This document shows, in pieces, positions 16,782 through 23,736 of a DNA stretch of 64,000 nucleotides; the stretch's first letter is position 1; each line of letters starts with the position of its first letter. Source of the stretch: JBEDUK01 sp040414485 (GTDB taxonomy: Bacteria; Actinomycetota; UBA4738). Location: positions 62,001-126,000 of the forward strand of contig JBEDUK010000096.1 of assembly GCA_040414485.1 (NCBI GenBank). Direction: 5' to 3'. The notes beneath the pieces were generated by a model. The model was not told the DNA's origin. It saw only the letters and a list, made by a program, of their open reading frames with translations, and did no database searches. A program made the position numbers and the translations under genes.

Positions 16782-17134
16782 GGCACCGGCCGGTCGCGAC
16801 GCTTGCCGGAGTCGCGTTCGCCGCCGCGCTCCTCGCCACCGGGTGCTCGCACACGAAGACCGGGCTCGACGTCGAAATGGTGAACTACACGTTCAAGCCC
16901 GTGCACGTCTCCATCGCCGGCGGCGAGAGCGTCGTGTTCCACAACGGCACGCAGGTCACGCACAACTTCACGCTGCTGAAGGGCGGATCGGTCACGTTCG
17001 ACGTGCAGCCCGGCAGCAGCATGACCGCCACCGACCTGGGCACGCTCAAGCCCGGAACGTATCCCTTCGAGTGCAAGTACCACTTCAAGCAGGGGATGGT
17101 CGGCGTCCTGACCGTCGCCGGGGGAAGCCCGTAA
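16778..17134 (+). CDS. type-1 copper cupredoxin lipoprotein
   Basis: The 118-aa protein has a lipoprotein signal with lipobox LATGC (Cys23) and then a plastocyanin-like fold. Copper ligands are visible as His in VTHNF and the C-terminal CKYHFKQGM, giving the His-Cys-His-Met set of a blue copper site. It should be anchored to the outer face of the membrane and carry electrons or bind copper. Partner redox proteins are not in the window. The ATGA overlap couples it to the cupin gene. Confidence 0.88.
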   Translation: MRHRPVATLAGVAFAAALLATGCSHTKTGLDVEMVNYTFKPVHVSIAGGESVVFHNGTQVTHNFTLLKGGSVTFDVQPGSSMTATDLGTLKPGTYPFECKYHFKQGMVGVLTVAGGSP

Positions 17135-17150
17135 CGGGCGCGCGGTCGTC

Positions 17151-18587
17151 CTAGCCCTGCTCCGACGGAGCGCGCGCCCGAAGCCACCGGGTCGACGCCT
17201 CCAGCACCAGGTACAGCACGAACGCCGAGGCGAACGCCGGCGCGCTCGCCCCGGCCACCGACCCCGCGAGCGGGAACGGCAGGTGAAGGCCGCCGTGCAG
17301 GACGCGTTCGACCAGCCGCTGCCACCCGGCCGGGCCGGTCGGCACCGCCCACTGATACACGACGAACCCCACCGCCCACGCGGCGAGCGCGGTCGGCCGA
17401 AGGCCCCGGTTCGCTCCTGAGCCGAAGAGCGCAGCCTCGCCGAAGGACCTGCGCCGCAGCGCGAAGTAGTCCGCGAGGAACACGCCGAACAGCGGCACGA
17501 AGATCGAGCCGAGCAGGAAGAGGAAGGACTCGAACGTCCCAAGCGCGGTGTCGGGCCGGCCGCCGAGCCACACCGCGAGGAGCGTGCCGGCCACCGCGAC
17601 CACGAGGATCGTCCGCCGCTGGCCGAGCCGCTCGCGGAGGTTCTGCGCGGACACCGCCGCGGAGTAGATGTCGGCGAATGCCTCGTCGGTCTCGCCGGCG
17701 AGCAGCGCCAGCAGCACGATCCAGCCGCCGGCGAGCCCGGGGATCGCCACCGCCAAACCCGCGGGTGTCCCGTCGGTGAGGCCCGCGCCTAGGACGAGCA
17801 GTGCCCCCAGCGCATAGAACCACGCGTTGCCGACCGCGTAACCGGCGAACGTGCCGGCCGCCGCCCTTCGCGGATCCTTCGCGAACCGGTTGTAGTCGGC
17901 GACGAGCGGCAACCACGAGACCGGCTGGACGATCACCAGGTCGACGGCGAGCCAGAAGTGCAATCCGCCCTCACCGGGCCGGTGCCACATCGCCGCCAGC
18001 GGCGCGCGGGCGAGGATCCTGTAGGTGATCCACGCGGCGACCGCGACGACCACCCACGCCCCGAAACGTTCGAGCCACCTCCGGATCACCAGGATCGGGC
18101 CGCCGAGCGCGAGCGCGGTGCAGGCCAGGGCGACGACGGCCAGCCACAGGCCGTAGGAGTCGAACCCGAACAGCCGCTCGCCGACGGTGTTCGCGACCAG
18201 CGCCATCGCCCAGAACTCGAACCCCGTCCATCCGACGAGCAGCAGGACGTTCAACACGGATGGGATCGACGAGCCGGCCCGGCCCAGGACCGGGCGGAAG
18301 AGCACCATGGTCGGCACGCCTTCGCGCGCGCCTGCGTAGCCGACCAGGGCCAGCGGGATGCAGCCGATGACGGAGCCGACGGCGATGGCCGCGAGCGCCG
18401 CGGGGAGGCCGAGCGCCGGCACGAGCAGCGCGCCGGTGAGCGCAACCAGGAGCCCCACGGCCAGATCGCCCCAGAGGATCGCCAGGTCGAAGGCGCCGAG
18501 CGTCCGCCGATCGAGCGGGACGGGGCGGATGCCCCTCGTGGGCACCTCGCGCTCGAACGCGCGCTCCAGGCGCTCCGCTGCGCCCAT
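17151..18587 (-). CDS. cytX: NCS1-family transporter, probable thiamine-precursor (HMP) importer
   Basis: The 478-aa protein has about 12 membrane segments of the nucleobase-cation-symport-1 type, with GWTGFEFWAMALVAN and ADYNRFAKD typical of the family. Alone it would be called a cytosine/allantoin-type permease. A TPP riboswitch directly upstream on the same strand points to the CytX group, which imports hydroxymethylpyrimidine or a related thiamine precursor. The ATG at 18587 lies 11 nt after GGGAGG, which is also the end of the conserved riboswitch core. No thiamine biosynthesis gene is in the window. Confidence 0.86.
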   Translation of the reverse strand: MGAAERLERAFEREVPTRGIRPVPLDRRTLGAFDLAILWGDLAVGLLVALTGALLVPALGLPAALAAIAVGSVIGCIPLALVGYAGAREGVPTMVLFRPVLGRAGSSIPSVLNVLLLVGWTGFEFWAMALVANTVGERLFGFDSYGLWLAVVALACTALALGGPILVIRRWLERFGAWVVVAVAAWITYRILARAPLAAMWHRPGEGGLHFWLAVDLVIVQPVSWLPLVADYNRFAKDPRRAAAGTFAGYAVGNAWFYALGALLVLGAGLTDGTPAGLAVAIPGLAGGWIVLLALLAGETDEAFADIYSAAVSAQNLRERLGQRRTILVVAVAGTLLAVWLGGRPDTALGTFESFLFLLGSIFVPLFGVFLADYFALRRRSFGEAALFGSGANRGLRPTALAAWAVGFVVYQWAVPTGPAGWQRLVERVLHGGLHLPFPLAGSVAGASAPAFASAFVLYLVLEASTRWLRARAPSEQG

Positions 18588-18593
18588 CGATCG

Positions 18594-18719
18594 GCTCGCC
18601 TCCCTTCGCCGGCATTGCCCGGATCAGGTTCGAAGGGTCGCCGGCTCCCCGTCGGGTCGCATGGACCCGTCCGCCAGCCGGCCTCTCAGCCCGGTCTCAC
18701 CGAGCTCCCCCGTTCGAGC
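18594..18719 (-). promoter_or_regulatory. TPP (THI-box) riboswitch
   Basis: Reading the minus strand, the 5' half contains GGGGAGCTC and CTGAGA (18689-18684), and the 3' half contains ACCTGAT (18629-18623), CAATGCCGGCG and GAAGGGA (18607-18601), the conserved core of thiamine pyrophosphate aptamers. GCTCG (18719-18715) pairs with CGAGC (18598-18594) as P1. The ribosome binding site GGGAGG overlaps the last conserved block, and the start codon is six nt beyond P1, so TPP should block translation of the transporter. Confidence 0.93.
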
Positions 18720-18791
18720 GAAGTGTACCCACTGCGAGGCGCACGCACGGGGCCCTGGATCGCTCCCGGGCAAAATGTCCGAACTGACCGG

Positions 18792-18820
18792 TTGACGGTC
18801 GGTACCGCGGCGGTCAAACT
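18792..18820 (+). promoter_or_regulatory. probable promoter of the aromatic operon
   Basis: TTGACG (18792-18797), exactly 17 bp, then CAAACT (18815-18820). The -10 is weak (3 of 6). Transcription would start near 18826-18828, three to five nt before the leader-peptide ATG, so the leader would be nearly leaderless. TTGAC and GTCAA (18813-18817) also form an inverted repeat across the promoter. Confidence 0.5.
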
Positions 18821-18830
18821 CCAGGGCACG

Positions 18831-18959
18831 ATGCGGTCCACGGACAGCGCGGTGACGGTCCAGCGCCGATGGCAGGGCGCCCAGTGGCGCTCCTACGCCT
18901 TTGCGTATGCCTTCGGCTATGGCGTCCCCACGCCTTCCGGGGGGGATGCAGCCGGATAG
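18831..18959 (+). CDS. aromatic-rich attenuation leader peptide
   Basis: The 42-residue ORF runs from ATG 18831 to TAG 18957. Residues 14-30 hold seven aromatics: Trp14, Trp19, Tyr22, Phe24, Tyr26, Phe28 and Tyr30. The last Tyr codon (TAT, 18918-18920) abuts the 5' arm of the first leader hairpin. A terminator follows at 18989-19018 and an aromatic-biosynthesis operon starts at 19054. This is the layout of a Trp/Phe-type attenuator, where a ribosome stalled on codons for scarce charged tRNAs favours read-through. The mixed Trp/Tyr/Phe content suits control of the shared pathway. Confidence 0.82.
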   Translation: MRSTDSAVTVQRRWQGAQWRSYAFAYAFGYGVPTPSGGDAAG

Positions 18960-18995
18960 CACCACCGGCGACATCCGGGACCGCGGGAGGCGTGG
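18921..18995 (+). promoter_or_regulatory. attenuator: pause hairpin and antiterminator
   Basis: Segment 1 (GGCGT, 18921-18925) can pair with ACGCC (18930-18934), closing a small hairpin right after the last Tyr codon. Segment 2 (CCACGCCTTCC, 18928-18938) can instead pair over 11 bp, one of them G-U, with segment 3 (GGGAGGCGTGG, 18985-18995). Segment 3 includes the 5' arm of the terminator, so the two folds exclude each other. Confidence 0.78.
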
Positions 18996-19018
18996 AGCCG
19001 AAGGGCTCCGCGCCTTTT
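18989..19018 (+). terminator. attenuator terminator hairpin before the aro operon
   Basis: GGCGTGGAGCC (18989-18999), loop GAAG, GGCTCCGCGCC (19004-19014): an 11-bp stem with one G-U pair, followed by TTTT (19015-19018), CG, then TTTT (19021-19024). It sits between the leader peptide stop and the chorismate mutase ribosome binding site. Confidence 0.85.
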
Positions 19019-19053
19019 CGTTTTCTCGGGGCAAGCGAGGAGGTCGGCGAACG

Positions 19054-19464
19054 ATGGACGAAACCAGACCCTCGGAGGCGACGCCTCCGCCGGCGCTCGC
19101 GTGCCGGGGGATCCGGGGGGCGACCACGGTGGCGGGCGCGGCACCGGACGACGTCGGCCGGGCCACCGCGGAACTGCTCGCGGAGCTGCAGCAGGCGAAC
19201 GGGTTCCAACTGGCCGACGTCGCGGCCGCGACCTTCACGCTCCCCGGCGAACTGACCGGCGCGAACCCCGCGGCCGCGGCACGAGCGGCGGGATGGGCGG
19301 CGATCCCGCTGATGATGGTTCGCGAGCACGGCGGCGACGCCGGCGTCCCGAACTGCCTCCGCGTCCTCCTGCTGGTCAACACCACGACGACACAGTCCGA
19401 GATCCGCCACGTCTACCTGCGAGGAGCGGCCGAACTTCGGCCCGACCTCGCTACCCTCTCATGA
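19054..19464 (+). CDS. aroH: AroH-class monofunctional chorismate mutase
   Basis: The 136-aa protein matches the trimeric AroH fold of Bacillus: CRGIRGATTV at residues 14-23, FTLPGELTGANPAAAAR, GWAAIPLMMVREHG, LRVLLLVNT and HVYLRGAAELRPDL at the end. It converts chorismate to prephenate, the entry to Phe and Tyr. The length is close to the usual 120-130. The ATG at 19054 has GAGGAGG about 10 nt upstream. It is the first structural gene after the attenuator, and its stop overlaps an upstream in-frame ATG of the DAHP synthase gene. Confidence 0.93.
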   Translation: MDETRPSEATPPPALACRGIRGATTVAGAAPDDVGRATAELLAELQQANGFQLADVAAATFTLPGELTGANPAAAARAAGWAAIPLMMVREHGGDAGVPNCLRVLLLVNTTTTQSEIRHVYLRGAAELRPDLATLS

Positions 19465-19520
19465 GCACCGTCCTCGACCGCCCGACGCTTCGTCCGACGC
19501 AGCCCTCGAAGGAGGAACCG

Positions 19521-20543
19521 ATGGTCATCGTCATGCAGGCCCACGCGAGCGAAGAGGAGGTCGCGGGCGTCATCGCCAAGATCGAGTCGCTCGGTTTCAC
19601 GCCCCACGTCTCGCCCGGTTCCGAACGGACGATCATCGGCGTCATCGGCGACGAGCGGCCCGTCGAGCCGATCGTGTTCGAGGCATTGGCCGGCGTCGAC
19701 CGCGTGGTGCGGATCCTCGCGCCGTTCAAGCTCGCCAGCCGCGAATTCCATCCCGCCGATCGGGTGATCCAACTGCCGAACGGCGTTCGGATCGGCGGCT
19801 CGTGCGGCGTCGCGATGATGGCCGGGCCGTGTGCCGTCGAAAACGCCGACCAGCTCGCCGCCGCGGCCGAGGCGGTCCATGCGGTCGGCGTCCGCGTGCT
19901 GCGTGGCGGCGCGTTCAAGCCCAGGACCTCGCCGTACGCGTTCCAGGGGCTCGGCGAGAAAGGACTGCTCCTGCTCCGCGAGGCGGCCGACCGGCTGGGT
20001 ATGGCGGTCATCACCGAGGTGGTCACGCCGGAGGACGTGCCGCTGGTCGCCGAGCACGCGGAGATGCTGCAGGTCGGGGCGCGAAACATGCAGAACTACC
20101 GGCTGCTGCGCGCATGCGGCGACGCCGGCCGCCCGGTGCTCCTCAAGCGGGGCCTCGGGTCGACGATCGACGAGCTCCTTCAAGCGGCCGAGTACATCCT
20201 GGCCCACGGGAACGGCGACGTCGCCGTGTGCGAGCGGGGGATCCGGACGTTCGAGACGGCCACGCGGTTCACGCTGGACATCAACGCCGTGCCCGTGTTG
20301 AAGCACGCCACGTCGCTGCCGGTGATCGTGGACCCGTCGCATGCCGCCGGCCGCGCCGAATTCGTCCCGTCGATCGCGCTCGCAGCGGTGGCGGCGGGAG
20401 CCGACGGGCTGTTGATAGAGGTTCACCCGAACCCGGCCGAAGCGCTCTCCGACGGCGCGCAGTCACTGACGCCGGCGGCGTTCGCCTCGTTGATGCACGA
20501 CGTGTCTCGCGTGGCGGCCGCGGTGGGGCGGCCGGCAGGCTGA
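19521..20543 (+). CDS. aroF: 3-deoxy-7-phosphoheptulonate (DAHP) synthase, type I-beta
   Basis: The 340-aa protein aligns well with the Thermotoga-type enzyme: an N-terminal ferredoxin-like regulatory domain (about residues 1-70, ending KLASREFHP) and a TIM barrel with AGPCAVE, LRGGAFKPRTSPYAFQG, LLKRG, CERGIRTFE and VDPSHAAGR. It condenses PEP and erythrose 4-phosphate in the first shikimate step. In known relatives the N-terminal domain gives feedback inhibition by Tyr or Phe. I chose ATG 19521 (GGAGG five nt upstream, length match); ATG 19461 would add 20 unconserved residues but overlaps the aroH stop as ATGA. Confidence 0.95.
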   Translation: MVIVMQAHASEEEVAGVIAKIESLGFTPHVSPGSERTIIGVIGDERPVEPIVFEALAGVDRVVRILAPFKLASREFHPADRVIQLPNGVRIGGSCGVAMMAGPCAVENADQLAAAAEAVHAVGVRVLRGGAFKPRTSPYAFQGLGEKGLLLLREAADRLGMAVITEVVTPEDVPLVAEHAEMLQVGARNMQNYRLLRACGDAGRPVLLKRGLGSTIDELLQAAEYILAHGNGDVAVCERGIRTFETATRFTLDINAVPVLKHATSLPVIVDPSHAAGRAEFVPSIALAAVAAGADGLLIEVHPNPAEALSDGAQSLTPAAFASLMHDVSRVAAAVGRPAG

Positions 20544-20596
20544 CCTGGGTCGGTGCGCATCGAAGGCGAGCGACCTTCGCGCGGAGCGCACGAACG

Positions 20597-21565
20597 ATGA
20601 CGAGCGCTGAGGGTCCGCCCGCCGGGACGCCCGGCACGCCCGGCACGCCCGGAACGCCCGGAACGCGCGCCGGCGCCGTCTCGATCGTCGGCGCCGGGCA
20701 GGTCGGCACCATGCTGGGCCTCGCGCTCATGCGAGATCGGGAGAGGGCGGGACTCGATTCCCTGACGCTGTTCGACCGGGACCAGGGCGTCGCGGCCGCC
20801 AGCCTCGGGCGCGGAGCCGGCGACGCCGTCGGAGCCGAACTCGCCGCAGCATTCCGCGCCGACACGGTCGTCCTCGCCACACCGGTCGACCAGATCGTCA
20901 GCTTACTTGACGAATTTGGGACGCTCGTCCGCGAGGGCTCGCTCGTCATCGACACCGGCAGCGCCAAGGGCGCCGTGGTCGCCGCGATGCGACGGTCGGT
21001 GTCGCCCGACGCCCACGCGGTCGGCGGACACCCGATGGCCGGCACCGAGCGTCCCGGGCCGGCCGGCGCCGATCCCGAACGCCTCCGCGGAGCCACGTTC
21101 GTCCTCACGGCGGTGCGCGACGATCCGCCGGGCATGGAGCGCGCCGCGGAGCTCGTCCGCGGCGTTGGGGCGCGGCCGCTCGAGATGGACGCCGGCGAGC
21201 ACGACGGGGCGGTCGCCTTCACCAGCCACCTCCCGCACCTCCTGGCGTTCGGGCTCGCCTACGCAACCGTCGCCGCCGCGACGGCGGCTCCCGCCGATCC
21301 AGGCGACCCGGCCGGCTTCGATGCGGGCCTGGCCGCGCTCATCTCAACCGGGTTCCTGGGTACGTCACGCCTTGCCGAAAGCGACCCGGCCGCCACGGCC
21401 GCGTTCCTCGCTGCGAACGCGGACGCCGTGCAGCGGGCCGCGACCGCGTTCGGCGCCTCGTTCGATTCGCTCGTCCGACTGCTCAACGACCAGCGGAAGC
21501 TCACCGAGGCATTGGCGGCCGCGCGCGCCGCGCGGCGGGCACTCGTGCCCGAGGCCGGCGCGTGA
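20597..21565 (+). CDS. tyrA: prephenate dehydrogenase
   Basis: The 322-aa protein has an NAD(P)-binding motif GAGQVGTMLG (about residues 32-41), VLATPVDQI, DTGSAKG, the substrate-site GGHPMAGTERPG and the helical dimerisation domain with FTSHLPHLLAFGLA. It makes 4-hydroxyphenylpyruvate (or Tyr from arogenate). There is no fused chorismate mutase or ACT domain; the mutase is the separate aroH gene. The N terminus carries a Gly-Thr-Pro repeat. A 53-nt gap follows aroF and its stop overlaps aroA as GTGA. Confidence 0.92.
   Translation: MTSAEGPPAGTPGTPGTPGTPGTRAGAVSIVGAGQVGTMLGLALMRDRERAGLDSLTLFDRDQGVAAASLGRGAGDAVGAELAAAFRADTVVLATPVDQIVSLLDEFGTLVREGSLVIDTGSAKGAVVAAMRRSVSPDAHAVGGHPMAGTERPGPAGADPERLRGATFVLTAVRDDPPGMERAAELVRGVGARPLEMDAGEHDGAVAFTSHLPHLLAFGLAYATVAAATAAPADPGDPAGFDAGLAALISTGFLGTSRLAESDPAATAAFLAANADAVQRAATAFGASFDSLVRLLNDQRKLTEALAAARAARRALVPEAGA
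20624..20665 (+). repeat. in-frame 9-bp tandem repeat in tyrA
   Basis: Just over four copies of a GGCACGCCC-like unit encode Gly-Thr-Pro repeats at residues 10-23 of TyrA. The copies are almost identical, so copy number could vary by slippage without shifting the frame. Confidence 0.85.
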
Positions 21566-22842
21566 GTCCGCTGTCCGGGGTTCGACGCGTGCCGGGGGAC
21601 AAGTCGATCTCCCACCGCGCCGCCATCCTCGGCGCGCTGGCCGACGGACCGAGCGAGGTCCGAGGCTTCTCGCCCGCCGGAGACTGCACCGGGACGCTCC
21701 GCGCCCTGGCCGCGCTCGGCTGCCCGATCGAGCGGCACCATGGCGGGGACATCCTCGTCCAGGGGCCGCTTGACCCTTCGGCGCGGGACGTGGGCAGGGT
21801 CGACTGCGGCCGGGCGGGAACCGCCATGCGCCTGCTGGCGGGCCTGGTCGCCTCGTTCCCGATCAGCGCCCGCCTCACCGGCGATCCGCAACTGCTCACC
21901 AGGCCGATGCGGCGGGTCGCGGAGCCGCTTCGATCCATGGGCGCCCGGGTCGGCCTCGCCGACGGCGATCACCCGCCGATCCACGTGACGGGCGGGCGCC
22001 TGCGCGGGATCGACTACGAGCTTCCGGTGGCGAGCGCGCAGGTCAAGAGCGCGATCCTGATCGCCGCGCTGCGGGCCGACGGTGAGACGACGGTCCGCGA
22101 ACCGTGGCGGTCGCGCGACCACACCGAACGGATGCTCGGCGCGATGGGCGCGGACCTCCAGGCGAAGGACGGCTGGGTTCGGATCGAACCTTCGACCCTC
22201 CGGCCCGTCGATGTCACCATGCCCGGCGACCCGTCGTCCGCGGCATTCCTCTGGGCCGCCGGTGCCATGGTGCCGGGTTCGGACGTCACGGTCGAGGCGG
22301 TCGGATTGAATCCGACGCGCACCGGCTTCCTGGACGTCCTTCGCGCGATGGGCGCCGACGTGGAGGTCGCACAGACCGGCGAGGAGGCCGGCGAACCTGT
22401 CGGGCGCGTTCGCGTTCGCCACGCCGGACTGTCGGCGACATCGGTCGAGCCGGCGGCCGTGCCCTCGCTGATCGACGAGCTGCCGCTGGTCGGGCTGCTC
22501 GCCACCCAGGCGGAGGGCACCACCGAGGTCCGCGGCGCGGAGGAGCTCCGCGTCAAGGAGAGCGACCGCATCACCGGCCTGGTCGAGGGCCTGCGCATGC
22601 TCGGCGCGGATGCCGAAGCGCTGTCCGACGGGTTCATCGTGCGCGGTCCTGTTCGGCTCCACGGCGGTGAGGTCGACGGCCTGCGCGACCATCGGCTCGC
22701 GATGACCTTCGCCGTGGCCGGCCTGGTGGTCTCGGATCCCGTCGCTGATCCCGTTCGGGTGGAGGGGCTGGCATTCGCCTCCGACTCCTTCCCCGGCTTC
22801 GCCGACACCCTCCGGTCCCTGGCGCGCGAGGACGCCGTGTGA
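21562..22842 (+). CDS. aroA: 5-enolpyruvylshikimate-3-phosphate synthase
   Basis: The 426-aa protein shows VPGDKSISHRA (residues 10-20), a GRAGTAMRLLAG loop, LTRPM, the ASAQVKSAILIAAL helix, DPSSAAF, IDELPL and LRVKESDRI. It joins shikimate 3-phosphate and PEP. The start motif is of the GDKSISHR kind. The loop usually reads GNxGT; here Asn is replaced by Arg, a position near the PEP/glyphosate site in E. coli. The glycine corresponding to Gly96 is kept. GTG 21562 overlaps the tyrA stop as GTGA. Confidence 0.96.
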   Translation: MSPLSGVRRVPGDKSISHRAAILGALADGPSEVRGFSPAGDCTGTLRALAALGCPIERHHGGDILVQGPLDPSARDVGRVDCGRAGTAMRLLAGLVASFPISARLTGDPQLLTRPMRRVAEPLRSMGARVGLADGDHPPIHVTGGRLRGIDYELPVASAQVKSAILIAALRADGETTVREPWRSRDHTERMLGAMGADLQAKDGWVRIEPSTLRPVDVTMPGDPSSAAFLWAAGAMVPGSDVTVEAVGLNPTRTGFLDVLRAMGADVEVAQTGEEAGEPVGRVRVRHAGLSATSVEPAAVPSLIDELPLVGLLATQAEGTTEVRGAEELRVKESDRITGLVEGLRMLGADAEALSDGFIVRGPVRLHGGEVDGLRDHRLAMTFAVAGLVVSDPVADPVRVEGLAFASDSFPGFADTLRSLAREDAV

Positions 22843-23732
22843 GCTCGCGCGTCCTGCTGATCGGCGACCCGGTGGCGCACAGCGTCTCACCCGCCATGCA
22901 GAACGCGGCGTTCCGGGCGGCGGATCTGGACTGGACATACGAAGCGGTCACCGTCGCGCGCGACGGTCTGGCCGGCGCGTGGACATCGATCGAAACCGAC
23001 CCGTCGGTCGTTGGGTTGAACGTGACGATCCCGCTCAAGGAGGCCGTGGTGCCTCACCTCGCACGGGTGGAGACGCACGACGGCTCGGTGAACACGATCG
23101 TCTTCGAAGTCTTCGATGTCTTCGACGCCGATGCGCGGGGCGCCGGTGGGTCGGGTCGGGTCGCCGTGGGCCACTCCACCGACGGCGTGGGGTTTCTGGC
23201 GGCGCTGCGCCGCGTGGATGGGCGGCCGCGGCGGCGCGCCGTGGTGCTTGGAACCGGCGGGGCCGCCCGCGCAGCCGCGGCCGCCCTTCGCGGTGATGGC
23301 TCCGAGGTCACCGTTCTCGGCAGGAACCACGAGCGCGGCCGGCGGCTGGCCTCGGATCTCGGCGTCGGGTTCGAACTGTGGGAACGGGACGCCCCAGGCG
23401 CAGCCGAACTGCTCGAACGGCACCTGGACGGCGCCGACCTGCTGGCGAACGCCACCCCGGTCGGGACCGGCGATGCGGGCGCGAGCCCGCTTCCCGGCGG
23501 GGTGCGTCTGCCCGCGGAGGTCACGGTCTTCGACCTCGTGTACCGTCCTCGCCGGACGGCGCTCCTCCGGCAGGCGGCGGAGCAGGGGTGCCGAACGGTC
23601 GAGGGGATCGAGATGCTGATCGAACAGGGCGCGCGTTCGTTCTCCCTGTGGACGGGACGCGCCGCGCCGACTGACGTGATGCGCGACGCCGCGTACGCAG
23701 CGCTCGGCACGGCGCCCGAAGCGGAGGTCTGA
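22839..23732 (+). CDS. aroE: shikimate 5-dehydrogenase
   Basis: The 297-aa protein has the substrate-site motifs HSVSPAMQNAAF (about residues 14-25) and NVTIPLKEAV with the catalytic lysine (about 61-70), STDGVGF with the paired aspartate, and a nucleotide loop GTGGAARA (about 138-145) followed by GRNHERG, which favours NADP. It reduces 3-dehydroshikimate. A short insert rich in Asp, Phe and Gly (about 88-110) is unusual. The GTG start overlaps the aroA stop as GTGA. Confidence 0.94.
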   Translation: MSSRVLLIGDPVAHSVSPAMQNAAFRAADLDWTYEAVTVARDGLAGAWTSIETDPSVVGLNVTIPLKEAVVPHLARVETHDGSVNTIVFEVFDVFDADARGAGGSGRVAVGHSTDGVGFLAALRRVDGRPRRRAVVLGTGGAARAAAAALRGDGSEVTVLGRNHERGRRLASDLGVGFELWERDAPGAAELLERHLDGADLLANATPVGTGDAGASPLPGGVRLPAEVTVFDLVYRPRRTALLRQAAEQGCRTVEGIEMLIEQGARSFSLWTGRAAPTDVMRDAAYAALGTAPEAEV

Positions 23733-23736
23733 GGCG

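Noticed and set aside
18960..19053. T-box riboswitch upstream of the aro operon
   Set aside because: I see no T-box sequence or specifier-loop layout; the aromatic-rich ORF with competing hairpins explains the region better.
19461..19520. Extending DAHP synthase to the ATG at 19461
   Set aside because: The ATGA overlap is attractive, but the extra 20 residues match nothing in the type I-beta family, and ATG 19521 has a strong GGAGG five nt upstream.
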